64,000 nucleotides of DNA from JACVRW01 sp963850205. Its GTDB lineage: Bacteria > Actinomycetota > Thermoleophilia > Solirubrobacterales > Thermoleophilaceae. The position numbers and the translations under genes are program-made. Below are positions 49,743 through 58,033 of the stretch, piece after piece. Each line of letters begins with the position of its first letter. Positions within the stretch are counted from its first letter, which is position 1. The notes under the pieces are model-generated. The model ran no database searches, was not told the origin of the DNA, and saw only the letters and a program-made list of their open reading frames with translations. Location of the stretch: assembly GCA_963850205.1 (NCBI GenBank), contig CAWKKJ010000002.1, positions 101,703 through 165,702 of the forward strand, read 5' to 3'.

Positions 49743-50192
49743 ATGCAGGCACATCCCGAAACCAGGCGCCTCGAGGTCCTCATCGGAAGCTGGCGAACCC
49801 ACGGCGAGATACTGGACGAGGACGGCGAGCCCGTGGCAACGCTGGACGGGCACGATCACTACGAATGGCTCGGCCCGTTCTTCGTCGTCCACCGCATCGA
49901 CGTGGAGATGGCGGGCGAGCACGTCCAGGGCCTCGAGATGATCGGGCCCTACCTGCCGGACCAGGACGCGTTCGCCACCCGTGCCTACGACCACGAGGGC
50001 GGCGAGCAGACCTCGACCGCGACCGTCGACGAGGCCGGCGTCTGGACCTTCGGCGCGGATGGCGCCCGGGCGACGCTGACCCTGGACGACGGCGGGCGCA
50101 ACGCCAGGGCGGAGTGGCTGAGAACCGACGACGGCGGCGCCACCTGGCGCCCGTGGATCAGGCTCTCGCTGACCCGGAAAGGATCCGCATGA
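49743..50192 (+). CDS. DUF1579-like protein
   Basis: A 149-residue beta-rich product: LEVLIGSWRTHGEILDEDG, YEWLGPFFVVHRIDVEMAG, IGPYLPDQDAFATRAYDHEG and ARAEWLRTDDGGATWRPW. The pattern of a GSW near the start and GG..W near the end fits the DUF1579 lipocalin-like family, whose function is not defined. Its stop overlaps the crotonase ATG (ATGA), so they form a small operon. Confidence 0.65.
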   Translation: MQAHPETRRLEVLIGSWRTHGEILDEDGEPVATLDGHDHYEWLGPFFVVHRIDVEMAGEHVQGLEMIGPYLPDQDAFATRAYDHEGGEQTSTATVDEAGVWTFGADGARATLTLDDGGRNARAEWLRTDDGGATWRPWIRLSLTRKGSA

Positions 50193-50983
50193 CGACGCCA
50201 TCCGATCGGCCCATCACCGTCGCACGCGACGGCCATGTGCTCCTGATGGGACTCAACCGCCCGGACAAGCGCAACGCCTTCACGCTGGCCATGCTCGCCG
50301 AGCTGTCGCGCGCCTACGCCGAGCTCGAATCCGACGACGACCTGCGCGCCGGCGTGCTCTTCGCCCACGGCGACCACTTCACGGGCGGCCTCGACCTCGT
50401 CGACGTCGGCCCCGCTCTTGCCAACGGAGAGAGCCCCTATCCCGAGGACGGCCGCGACCCCTGGCGCCTCGACGGGAGCTGGAGCAAGCCGGTGGTCGCG
50501 GCCGCTCAGGGGTGGGTCATGACGTTGGGCATCGAGCTGCTTCTCGCCGCCGACATCCGAGTGGCGGCCGCGGATGCCCGCTTCGCCCAGATCGAGGTGA
50601 ACCGCGGCATCTACCCGTTCGGCGGCGCAACGGTCCGCTTTCCGCAGGTCGCCGGCTGGGGCAACGCCATGCGCTGGATCCTGACCGGCGACGAGTTCGA
50701 CGCCCAGGAGGCCTTGCGTATCGGGCTCGTCCAGGAGGTCGCGGCGGATGGCGCCGGCGCGCTCGAGCGGGCGGTCGCCATCGCGCGGACCATCGCCGAA
50801 GACGCCGCCCCGCTCGGGGTCCGCACCATCCTCGCCTCGGCCCAGCGCGCCCGCGACGAAGGCGACCGGGCAGCCTTCGAACGGCTCGCGCCCGACGTGG
50901 TGAAGCTGTTCAACAGCGCCGACGGCGCCGAGGGCATGCGGTCGTTTGTCGAACGCCGCAAGGCGGTTTTCACAGGGCGCTGA
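50189..50983 (+). CDS. Enoyl-CoA hydratase/isomerase (crotonase family)
   Basis: The 264-residue crotonase protein has LMGLNRPDKRNAFT, the oxyanion hole in FAHGDHFTGGLDL, PVVAAAQGWVMTLGIELLLAADIRVAA and FAQIEVNRGIYPFGGA. The expected catalytic Glu positions are partly altered (QGWVMTLGIE and VNRGIY, each missing one of the usual acids), so the exact reaction is open. It is translationally coupled to the DUF1579-like gene. Confidence 0.83.
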   Translation: MTTPSDRPITVARDGHVLLMGLNRPDKRNAFTLAMLAELSRAYAELESDDDLRAGVLFAHGDHFTGGLDLVDVGPALANGESPYPEDGRDPWRLDGSWSKPVVAAAQGWVMTLGIELLLAADIRVAAADARFAQIEVNRGIYPFGGATVRFPQVAGWGNAMRWILTGDEFDAQEALRIGLVQEVAADGAGALERAVAIARTIAEDAAPLGVRTILASAQRARDEGDRAAFERLAPDVVKLFNSADGAEGMRSFVERRKAVFTGR

Positions 50984-51004
50984 CCACCGGCCTCGCTCGC
51001 TGCC

Positions 51005-51265
51005 TCCCTGATCCACGCGACCGCGCGCGGCGCGGTGCTCACCTGGCTGTCACTGCCCGAAGACCAACGCGACCGCGCCCTGCTGACCGCCATGCGCGAG
51101 TCGATGATCGCCGCCGTCACTAACGAAAAACCGGCCGTGCAGGACCCGGGGCCCGCCGGCGCCGCCCGCGCCCTGCGCGCCGCGCTACCCGAACAGACGT
51201 CGCTCACAAGCGCAGAACAGCAGCTGCTCGGCGACTGGCTCGACCGGCTCGCCTCAGGCGGTTAG
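51005..51265 (+). pseudogene. TetR-like C-terminal fragment
   Basis: The frame after the crotonase stop (no ATG, first GTG at 51035) reads SLIHATARGAVLTWLSLPED and ALLTAMRESMIAAVTN, which resembles the C-terminal ligand-binding end of TetR regulators. The N-terminal helix-turn-helix is missing; the crotonase gene lies directly upstream. It may be a leftover from deletion or insertion. If real, the protein would be about 76 residues from GTG 51035. Family assignment is tentative. Confidence 0.35.
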
Positions 51266-51270
51266 ACCTG

Positions 51271-53163
51271 TCAGTCGACCTCCAGCCCGATCGTATTCGG
51301 CGCGAAGTTCGAGGTGTCGAGCGTGTCGTCGCCCGCGCCGGTGTCGAGCGCGAGGGTGTCGAGCGTGCCCTCGGCGTGGCTGACGTTGACCTTCCAGGGC
51401 AGGCCGGTGAGGGTGGCGGTGCCGCCGACCACCACGCGGCCCGTGAGCGTGAGGACGTCGTCGCCGTCGGTTGCGGCCACCGCGACGCGGTCGGCCAGGC
51501 CGTCGCCGGCCGGAGAGCCGAAGCCGGGCGCCAGGCTCACGTCGACGAGTTCGACCGGGGTGCCGGTGAGGTCGCCGATCGCGAAGGTGTCCTCGCCGCG
51601 ACCGGCCAGGGTGTCGATCTCCTCGAGGTTCTCGAGGTCCATGACGATGCTCCCGACGTCGCGGGTAAAGCGCACCTTGCGACCCTGCGCCGCCACGTCG
51701 AAGGTCTCGGCGTCGTCCTGTCCCTGGAAGAACAGGGAGTCGCGGGACCGGCCGCCGTCTACCTCGTCGCTGCCATCGCCGGGCGCCCAGCTGAAGCGGT
51801 CGAAGTCGGAGCCCAGTCGGGCCACGTCGTCGCCCCTGCCGCCGAAGGCGTCGTCGAAGCCATTGCCGCCGATCAGCCGGTCGTCGCCCGGGCCGCCGCG
51901 GAGCGTGCCGCCGTCCGCGCCGGCGTCGAGCGTGAGCGTCATGGCGTCGGTCGACGCACTGAGATTGTCCTGCCCGTCCCGACCGCGGACGGTCAGGTGG
52001 TCGCCGGGCTCGGCGTTCTCGAAGCGCACGAAGGTGGGGCCGAGCACGGACACGGCGTCGGTGAAGCGGCCGATCGAGATGCTGTCGTCGTCGCCGGAGC
52101 CGTCGACGGTGGTCCGGTCCACCTCGCCGTCCGAAGCGCCGAGGTCGGCGTCGACCTGGAACGTGTCGGTCGCGTCGAGCGCCCCCACGGCGACACGGTC
52201 GGCGCCGCCCTTCGCCGCGAGGCGAAGCACGTCGACCCCGTCGAGCTCGATCGGCTCATGTCCCCAGCGGCGCGCGAGGCGGGCGCGGTCACCTGCGGCG
52301 GACACACGGAAGCGCTCGTCGGCGCTCGAGCCCTCGAACACCAGCGTGTCGAGTTCCTCGTCGAGCTCGACGCGGACGCGATCGAAGCGCCTGCGCTCGA
52401 CCTCGAACAACTCGTCGCCGAGGTCCACCTCGAGCCGGCCGTATCGCTCGCGGAGGGTGACGGTCTCGGCCTCAGGGCTTCCCTGGACGAGCAGCGTGCG
52501 ACGCTCGACCCGGACGGGCGCCGGACCCTCGACGAAGTCGCGCTCCCCGTAGCGAGTGGACGCCCGCCGGAGATCGCCGCCGATGCGCTCCGCGAAGTCT
52601 CGAGCGAGCTGAGCGTCGGCCAGCTCGGCGACCAGCACCAGGCGACCGTCAAGCGTCACCGACCCGCCGAAGAGCTCCTCACGCGCGGTCTGATCGGCGA
52701 GCAGGCCCTCGCGCAGGTCCTGGGCCTTGACGCTCGGCACCTCGAGCTCGACCGCGTCGACCTCGTCGTCGCTCGCCGGAAGGTGATCGAAGGTGAGGAC
52801 CGACTGCTGGCCGAACCGGCTGCGGATCTGGTCGGCGATCCCGTGGAGCTGGTCGTCGGCGACATCGTCGACGTCGAAACGCCGGGAGCGCTCGAACGTC
52901 GTGGTACCGAGGTCGGAGGAGAAGAACACGCCGTCCACAAGCTCGGAGCCGCGCGGCTCGCCGCCGCCGTCCTCGACGATTTCTTCCACGTCGCGCGCGA
53001 ACGCCTTGAGGCGGTCGTCCAGGCGCGGGTCGTTGGGATCGGTGATAACCGCCGTGTTGTTGGTGGCGAAGATCTCGGCGTCGGGGAGATCGTGCGCGGC
53101 CGCCGCGGGCGCGGCCACCGCCAGCGCGACCAGCGCGCCGGCCAGGGATCGAGTCGTCTTCAT
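51271..53163 (-). CDS. Large secreted RTX-like/beta-solenoid protein
   Basis: The 630-residue product has a signal peptide (MKTTRSLAGALVALAVAAPA, cleavage near AAA). The N-terminal half is a mixed alpha/beta region (LDDRLKAFARDVEEIVEDGGGEP, QIRSRFGQQSVLTF). The rest is made of Asp/Gly-rich repeats (RGRDGQDNLSASTDAMTLTL, RGGPGDDRLIGGNGFDDAF, GRGDDVARLGSD), some of them GGxGxD calcium-binding nonapeptides. It is probably an extracellular calcium-binding scaffold. The ATG at 53163 gives the signal; a longer start at 53271 does not. Confidence 0.75.
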   Translation of the reverse strand: MKTTRSLAGALVALAVAAPAAAAHDLPDAEIFATNNTAVITDPNDPRLDDRLKAFARDVEEIVEDGGGEPRGSELVDGVFFSSDLGTTTFERSRRFDVDDVADDQLHGIADQIRSRFGQQSVLTFDHLPASDDEVDAVELEVPSVKAQDLREGLLADQTAREELFGGSVTLDGRLVLVAELADAQLARDFAERIGGDLRRASTRYGERDFVEGPAPVRVERRTLLVQGSPEAETVTLRERYGRLEVDLGDELFEVERRRFDRVRVELDEELDTLVFEGSSADERFRVSAAGDRARLARRWGHEPIELDGVDVLRLAAKGGADRVAVGALDATDTFQVDADLGASDGEVDRTTVDGSGDDDSISIGRFTDAVSVLGPTFVRFENAEPGDHLTVRGRDGQDNLSASTDAMTLTLDAGADGGTLRGGPGDDRLIGGNGFDDAFGGRGDDVARLGSDFDRFSWAPGDGSDEVDGGRSRDSLFFQGQDDAETFDVAAQGRKVRFTRDVGSIVMDLENLEEIDTLAGRGEDTFAIGDLTGTPVELVDVSLAPGFGSPAGDGLADRVAVAATDGDDVLTLTGRVVVGGTATLTGLPWKVNVSHAEGTLDTLALDTGAGDDTLDTSNFAPNTIGLEVD

Positions 53164-53280
53164 GAGTCCTCCATCGAATTCAGGTCCAGAGAGGGGACGC
53201 GGATGGAGGGCGACGTATTCCCGAGGGCGAGTTCGAATCGCAGACGCCTCAGATCTCGAGCCTTGCCGCACCGGCGAAGT

Positions 53281-53350
53281 GCATGAGGTTCGGCGCGTTG
53301 TAGAGCAACAACCTCATGCGGAACGCCGAGCGCTGCGATGGCATGAGGTT
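53281..53350. repeat. Three copies of GCATGAGGTT, two direct and one inverted
   Basis: GCATGAGGTT occurs at 53281-53290 and 53341-53350, and as its reverse complement at 53310-53319. Spacing is about 29-31 bp, near three helical turns. The copies lie between the large secreted protein and the EamA gene. They could be operator sites for an unknown regulator or leftovers of a duplicated element. Confidence 0.5.
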
Positions 53351-53399
53351 TTGGTCGCGCGCGGGTCCTCAGCGGAGCGATCGCGGCCCGGGAGCCCCT

Positions 53400-54311
53400 T
53401 TAGTGCGGCGCCGGAAGCGCCTGCTCCTGGTCCGGCTCAGTGGGCAGCGTCCCGCGCGTCTGGATGACGATCGCGATGATCACGATCGCGCCCCCGATGA
53501 GCGTGGGCGTGGTGGGGCGCTCACCCAGCGCGAGCCACACCCACACGGGGCCGAGCACCACCTCGAGCAGCGTGATGAGGCCGACCTGCGCGGCCGGTAT
53601 CAGCCGTGCGCCGACGGTGAGCAGCGCGAAGCCGAGCCCGATCTGACCGATTCCGAGCGCTGCCAGCCAGACCAGGTCGTCGCCGTTGATCTCGCCGGGA
53701 CTGGCGAAGGGGAGGAAGGCCGCCACGAGGATCGCCTGGGAGAGACAGGTGGCCGGCGCCATCGAGACGTCCCGGCGCCAGCGGGTGATCACGATCATCA
53801 GCGCGAACGCGAGCGCCGTGACGAACGCGAAACCGTCGCCGGCCAGGCTGCCCTCGCCCGGCGCGCCGACCATCAGCGTGACGCCGGCCAGAGCCAGAGC
53901 CATGGCCAGGGCGGTGCGCCGCGTGATCGGCTCGCCGAGCGTCACCCGGGCGAGCAGGGCGGCCAGCACCGGGGCCACGGCCAGGATGAACAGCACGCGC
54001 GCCACGCTCGTGTTGTTGAGCGCGGCGATGAAGCTGGCCGACGCGGTCGCCACGCACAGCGCCACCGCCACGCCCGCGACCCCCACGGACCTGAACGCCA
54101 GCACCACCCGGCCGCGCTCGACGATCGCGACATAGGCCAGCAGCGCGGCGCCCGCGAACGCCGCCCGGCCGAAGACCTGAGTCGACGTGTCGAGCGTGAG
54201 CTGGCGCTGCAGGACGCCGGCGGTCGACCAGGCAACCGCGGCGAGGGCCACATAGATCTGCCCGCGGCGCCGGCGCCGCGACCCCTCGAGCGCCACCGTC
54301 GCCGTCGTCAC
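53400..54311 (-). CDS. EamA/DMT-family transporter
   Basis: A 303-residue membrane protein with about ten hydrophobic segments and two internally related EamA halves (IYVALAAVAWSTAGVLQRQL at the start; GFAFVTALAFALMIVITRWRRDV in the middle; LLEVVLGPVWVWLALGERPT near the end). These are the signatures of the drug/metabolite transporter superfamily, which exports amino acids or other small solutes. Substrate unknown. The ATG at 54311 is the first before the first helix. Confidence 0.85.
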   Translation of the reverse strand: MTTATVALEGSRRRRRGQIYVALAAVAWSTAGVLQRQLTLDTSTQVFGRAAFAGAALLAYVAIVERGRVVLAFRSVGVAGVAVALCVATASASFIAALNNTSVARVLFILAVAPVLAALLARVTLGEPITRRTALAMALALAGVTLMVGAPGEGSLAGDGFAFVTALAFALMIVITRWRRDVSMAPATCLSQAILVAAFLPFASPGEINGDDLVWLAALGIGQIGLGFALLTVGARLIPAAQVGLITLLEVVLGPVWVWLALGERPTTPTLIGGAIVIIAIVIQTRGTLPTEPDQEQALPAPH

Positions 54312-54363
54312 GCCGTCAAGTGATACCCGAATGCTGCCTGGACAATGGACGATGCGCGGCGTG

Positions 54364-54568
54364 CTATTCGGACAGCCCGACGGCTTCGAGGGCTTCGCGT
54401 GAGTCGCGGAACCCCCGCATGCGCCAGATCTTGCCCTCCCGAAACGTGACCACGTTCACGGCATGTAGCTCCGGACCGCGGCCACGCCGTGCAGCGCTTC
54501 AGCACCCAGCTGGGCGAGCAACGGGGGCCGTAGGCTCGCCGGGTGAACTCGACGTTCTCCTCCGACAT
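54364..54568 (-). pseudogene. SnoaL-like gene remnant with large internal deletion
   Basis: The ATG at 54568 starts MSEENVEFTRRAYG, the canonical beginning of SnoaL-like polyketide-cyclase-fold proteins, and the segment ending at TAG 54364-54366 reads NVVTFREGKIWRMRGFRD..REALEAVGLSE, the canonical end. The two parts are only about 68 codons apart and in different frames, while an intact family member has about 130. So roughly half of the gene has been lost and the frame is broken. It sits beside an ECF sigma gene that itself carries a SnoaL-like domain. Confidence 0.65.
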
Positions 54569-54593
54569 CGCCGGCGAAGTATGTCGATGTTTC

Positions 54594-54667
54594 TCCATCG
54601 GTCACATCGCCCGCCGCGCGCGGGTCACTGCTATGACCCACCCCGACGACCGGATGTGACCGATGGA
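54594..54667. promoter_or_regulatory. 15-bp inverted repeat at the start of the ECF sigma gene
   Basis: TCCATCGGTCACATC (54594-54608) is the perfect reverse complement of GATGTGACCGATGGA (54653-54667), which covers the sigma-factor ATG at 54663. A smaller palindrome GGGTCA-N6-TGACCC (54622-54639) sits between them. GTCACA resembles the -35 element described for ECF41-type promoters (TGTCACA), so this may be an autoregulated promoter. Sequence seen, role inferred. Confidence 0.65.
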
Positions 54668-55544
54668 TGAGCACGAGTTTCTGGCGCAGCAGTTCGAGGA
54701 GCACCGAATCCGGCTGCGCGCCGTGGCCTACCGCATGCTCGGCTCCCTGAGCGAGGCCGACGACGCCGTCCAGGAGACGTGGCTGCGCCTCAGCCGGACC
54801 GACTCGGAGGAGGTGGAGAACCTGGGCGGCTGGCTGACGACCGTCGTCGCCCGCGTCTCGCTGAACATCCTGCGCACGCGCCGATCGCAGCGCGAGGAAT
54901 CCCTCGAGGTGCGGATGCCGGAGCCGATCGTCGACCGCGCCGACGGCACCGACCCCGAGCACGAGGCGCTCTTGGCCGACTCCGTCGGCCTGGCGCTGCT
55001 GGTGGTGCTCGAGACGCTGAACCCGGCCGAGCGGCTCGCGTTCGTCCTGCACGACATGTTCGCGGTGCCCTTCGACGAGATCGCGCCAATCGTCGACCGC
55101 TCACCCGAGGCCGCGCGCCAGCTCGCGAGCCGCGCCCGCCGCCGCGTCCAGGGCGAGAATGCGACCCCCGATGCCGACCTCCACACCCAGCGCCAGGTCA
55201 TCGATGCCTTCCTCGCGGCCGCGCGCGAGGGCGACTTCGAGGCGCTGCTCGAGGTGCTGGACCCAAACGTGGTCCTGAGGGCCGACAGCGGCGCCGCTTC
55301 CATCGACGCCTCGAGAGTCGTCCGCGGAGCGGCCAACGTGGCCGGCCAGGCGCTCGCCTTCTCGCGCCGCGACATCGATGTGCGGCCGGCGCTCGTCAAC
55401 GGCGCGGTCGGCACGGTCACCCTCCTCGACGGACGGCCGTTCGCGATCGCGGGCTTCACCATTCGGAACCGCAGGATCGTCGAGATGGACGTGCTCGCCG
55501 ACCCCGAGCGCCTCAGCCAGGTCGACCTGACAGTCCTCGATTGA
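54663..55544 (+). CDS. ECF41-like RNA polymerase sigma factor with C-terminal SnoaL-like domain
   Basis: The 293-residue product has sigma region 2 (RLRAVAYRMLGSLSEADDAVQETWLR), region 4 (LNPAERLAFVLHDMFAVPFDEIAPIVDRSPEAARQLASRARRR) and then a fused SnoaL-like domain (VIDAFLAAAREGDFEALLEVLDP..). This is the plan of ECF41 sigma factors, where the C-terminal domain controls activity without an anti-sigma. The DGRPFAIAGFTIRNRRI segment is the usual end of this domain. Such sigma factors often lie next to a carboxymuconolactone decarboxylase-like or oxidoreductase gene; none is seen here. The start at 54663 is fixed by the MDEHEFLAQQFEEHR opening. Confidence 0.88.
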   Translation: MDEHEFLAQQFEEHRIRLRAVAYRMLGSLSEADDAVQETWLRLSRTDSEEVENLGGWLTTVVARVSLNILRTRRSQREESLEVRMPEPIVDRADGTDPEHEALLADSVGLALLVVLETLNPAERLAFVLHDMFAVPFDEIAPIVDRSPEAARQLASRARRRVQGENATPDADLHTQRQVIDAFLAAAREGDFEALLEVLDPNVVLRADSGAASIDASRVVRGAANVAGQALAFSRRDIDVRPALVNGAVGTVTLLDGRPFAIAGFTIRNRRIVEMDVLADPERLSQVDLTVLD

Positions 55545-55562
55545 CCGTCGCGACACTCTCGA

Positions 55563-56267
55563 TCACATGCTCCACCACCAGGTGGCCAGCGTCTGGCTGT
55601 TGGGCACGTCGGCGGCGGGCACGTGCGCCTCGCGGGGCCTGCTGCCGGACCTGTCGACAACCCGGAGCACCTCGCGCAGTCGCCGGCGGTGATAGCGCTC
55701 GAGCTCGAGCGAAACCCGTCTGGTCTCCGCGCGCGGGAACTCCTGTCCCCCGACGCGCAGGCCCTGTGGCGAGAGCAGAACCGGGCCGAAGGGGACCTCC
55801 TCGCCCGCGAGCGAGCGCGTCCCGGAGCGCGGGCAACTGGATGGGGACGACCCGCTCCCACACGGCCGACATCAGCGGGCCCGCCCGGCGGGGCGACTGG
55901 CCCCAGATCGTGCGCGAGCGGACGTAGTCGCGGGCCAGCGTGCGGGAGGATTGCTCGCGCGCACGGAAGGCCAAGCGCAGCCCGTCGGCGGTCTCCCAGC
56001 GGCCGTGGTATTTATTCTCGCCGGCGAACCTCTCCGTCCGGTGGCTGCCGACGTAGATCAGTGCGAGCTCGCTCCAGGCGTGCTCCGTGGCGCGGCGGCC
56101 GGTCACGACGGCGAACCCGCGGTCGAATACGAACACCCGGTGGCGCCGCCCAGGCGGCCACGGGCCGCGAACCAGTCCAGCCGCTCGCCCATCCGCTCGG
56201 CCCGCCCGTCGGCCTCGGCGAGCGCCCACGCACGCTCGTCGCGCAGGAACCACCTTCCGGGCTGCAT
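55563..56267 (-). pseudogene. Gene of unknown function broken by two frameshifts
   Basis: Three frames combine to one protein. The ATG at 56267 gives MQPGRWFLRDERAWALAEAD and RAERMGERLDWFAARG; after a shift near 56150 the sequence reads RHRVFVFDRGFAVVTG, GSHRTERFAGENKYHGRW and AVWERVVPIQLPALRDAL; after a second shift near 55810 comes EEVPFGPVLLSPQGLRVGG, PRAETRRVSLELERYHRRR and the end WWWSM before TGA 55563. FGPVxLxxxGLRxGG is a motif of PH-like membrane-associated proteins, but I cannot name the family. All segments keep high third-position GC. Confidence 0.6.
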
Positions 56268-56350
56268 CACTGGAAGACGCTGTCGACCGGCGACCCATTC
56301 CAACGGGGATCCTTCAGCGATCGACCCCACGAGCAAGAAGGGAAAGCCCT

Positions 56351-56893
56351 ATGCCACGCAGTGTCGTGCTGTACCAGCTGCTGTCACTCGACGGGGTGGC
56401 CGAGGAGCCGAGTGACTGGATCTCCGATGACGGGCCGGAGGTGTTTGCGAATCTCGCCAAGGTCATCGAGTCCCAGGACGACGTGCTCCTGGGGCGCGGC
56501 ACCTACGACTACTGGGTCGGGTACTGGCCCACGTCCGACGTGGAGCCCTTCGCGAGCTTCATCAACGGGGTCCGAAAGCACGTCGTCACCGCCGGCGAGC
56601 CGGCTGAGAAGTGGGCCAACAGCACCCTCGTGGCAGCTCCCGTGGACGGCTATGTCGCTGCCCTGAAGAACCAACCGGGCGGGGACATCGGGATCCACGG
56701 GAGCATCCGGCTCGCGCGCTCCCTGCTCCGAGCGCGGCTGGTCGACGAGCTACGGCTCGTCGTCGCGCCGGCACTTGCAGGCCACGGCGGGCGCTTGTTC
56801 GCCGACGACGACGTCCTCGACAGGCTCGCGTTGATCGATAGCGAGCGCAGCCCGAAGGGCACCCTGTTCCTGCACTACCGACGGACCGCGTGA
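56351..56893 (+). CDS. RibD/DHFR-like reductase
   Basis: A 180-residue protein of the dihydrofolate-reductase fold, RibD C-terminal type: MPRSVVLYQLLSLDGVAEEP, VLLGRGTYDYWVGYWP, VVTAGEPAEKWANSTLV, GGDIGIHGSIRLARSLL and ELRLVVAPALAGHGGRLF. In this family such proteins reduce small heterocyclic or unknown substrates with NADPH; the physiological role of stand-alone actinobacterial members is not known. There is no rib operon nearby. A second member occurs at 59545. Confidence 0.85.
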   Translation: MPRSVVLYQLLSLDGVAEEPSDWISDDGPEVFANLAKVIESQDDVLLGRGTYDYWVGYWPTSDVEPFASFINGVRKHVVTAGEPAEKWANSTLVAAPVDGYVAALKNQPGGDIGIHGSIRLARSLLRARLVDELRLVVAPALAGHGGRLFADDDVLDRLALIDSERSPKGTLFLHYRRTA

Positions 56894-56912
56894 CCTCGAC
56901 TGGTCGACCTGC

Positions 56913-57941
56913 TCAACCCGATCGGCGGGGGGGCGCCGGGCCCGTGGACGCTCGCGGTGCCAGCACCGGAGGAACGAGCTCGCGCCGTAGCGGGTCGGGC
57001 CGCTCGTCCTCGAGCGCATCGAGCAGGAAGTCCGTGGCCACCTGGGCGACCCGTTCGATGTCCCAGGCCGTGGACGTGAGCGGCGGAGCGAGCAGGCGCG
57101 AGATCGGGTGCTCGCCGAAGCCGGCGACCGACACGTCGGTGGGAATGGCCAGCCCGAGCTCCGCGCAGGCCACGAAGACCCCGTAGGCGATCGAGTCCGA
57201 GAGACAGAACATGGCCGTGGGCCGGTCGGGGGCCGACAGCAGCTCCAGCGCGAGCGGCCGCGAGCCGTTGAGCGAGTAGGCGCAGGGCACGATCCGGCAG
57301 TCGAGCCCCAGCGCCGCAGCCACCTTGGCCACCGCACGCTCGGCCGGGCGACCGGGGGAGGTCTCGACGGCCCACGACAGCACCGCCACGCGCCGATGGC
57401 CGAGCGCGCTGAGGTGGCGCAGGGTGTCCTCCACGCCGCGGTCGTTGTCGAAGACCACCTCGCCGACGGCGGTGACGCCCGGCAGGGCATCGCCGATCGT
57501 GACCACCGGGACCTCCTGGGCGATCGACTCCCAGCCGCCGCTGGGTGGACCGATGGGCAGCACGATCAGGCCGTCCACGCGACGATCCGCCAGCCGGCGG
57601 GCGAGGTCGAGCTCGCGTTCCGGCTCCCCGTCGGCGTCGGCAACGAGCGTATTCAGATCCGCGCCGTGGAGCTCGCGCTGCACCGCACGCACCACCTCCT
57701 GGTTCCAGAAGTCGGCCAGGCTCCCCGCCAGCACCCCGACCACGTCCGAGGCCCCGCCGCGCAGGGCGCGGGCGATGGGGTCGGCCTCGTAGCCCAGTTC
57801 GGCGGCCGCCGCGCGAACGCGCTCCTCCGTCTCGGCCGAGACGTGCATCCCGCGCAGCGCATAGCTCACCGCGGCCGTCGACAGTCCGGTCTTCTCGGCC
57901 AACTCCCGGATCGTCGCGCGACCTTTCTGTCGCTCCGGCAC
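56913..57941 (-). CDS. LacI-family transcriptional regulator
   Basis: A 342-residue repressor with an N-terminal LacI helix-turn-helix TIRELAEKTGLSTAAVSYAL (residues 10-29) and hinge, and a periplasmic-binding-like effector domain (VVGVLAGSLADFWNQEVVRA, VDGLIVLPIGPP, ALGHRRVAVLSW, DVSVAGFGEHPIS). It is divergent from an amidohydrolase/cupin operon, and the region between has a full promoter with two LacI-type half-palindromic operators downstream of the -10. It almost certainly controls that operon and perhaps itself. The effector is unknown. Confidence 0.93.
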   Translation of the reverse strand: MPERQKGRATIRELAEKTGLSTAAVSYALRGMHVSAETEERVRAAAAELGYEADPIARALRGGASDVVGVLAGSLADFWNQEVVRAVQRELHGADLNTLVADADGEPERELDLARRLADRRVDGLIVLPIGPPSGGWESIAQEVPVVTIGDALPGVTAVGEVVFDNDRGVEDTLRHLSALGHRRVAVLSWAVETSPGRPAERAVAKVAAALGLDCRIVPCAYSLNGSRPLALELLSAPDRPTAMFCLSDSIAYGVFVACAELGLAIPTDVSVAGFGEHPISRLLAPPLTSTAWDIERVAQVATDFLLDALEDERPDPLRRELVPPVLAPRASTGPAPPRRSG

Positions 57942-57961
57942 CTCGGGGCAGGCTACCGACC

Positions 57962-58025
57962 TTGAAAGTTACGGCCGCCGGGCGCATAATGGCCATGCGG
58001 CTTAAACGATTCACTGAAACCTTTA
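57962..58025 (+). promoter_or_regulatory. Sigma-70-type promoter with LacI operators
   Basis: TTGAAA (57962-57967) and CATAAT (57985-57990) are separated by 17 bp, a consensus promoter that stands out in this GC-rich chromosome. Just downstream TTAAACGATTCA (58002-58013) and TGAAACCTTTAA (58014-58025) are imperfect reverse complements (10 of 12 positions), and each resembles a LacI-family operator. Binding there would block transcription of the amidohydrolase gene. Sequence seen; regulator assignment inferred. Confidence 0.75.
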
Positions 58026-58033
58026 ACAAACGC

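Noticed and set aside
51376..53286. A 636-codon plus-strand frame opposite the large secreted protein
   Set aside because: High GC keeps antisense frames open; the product is low-complexity and has no signal peptide or domain, while the minus-strand gene has both.
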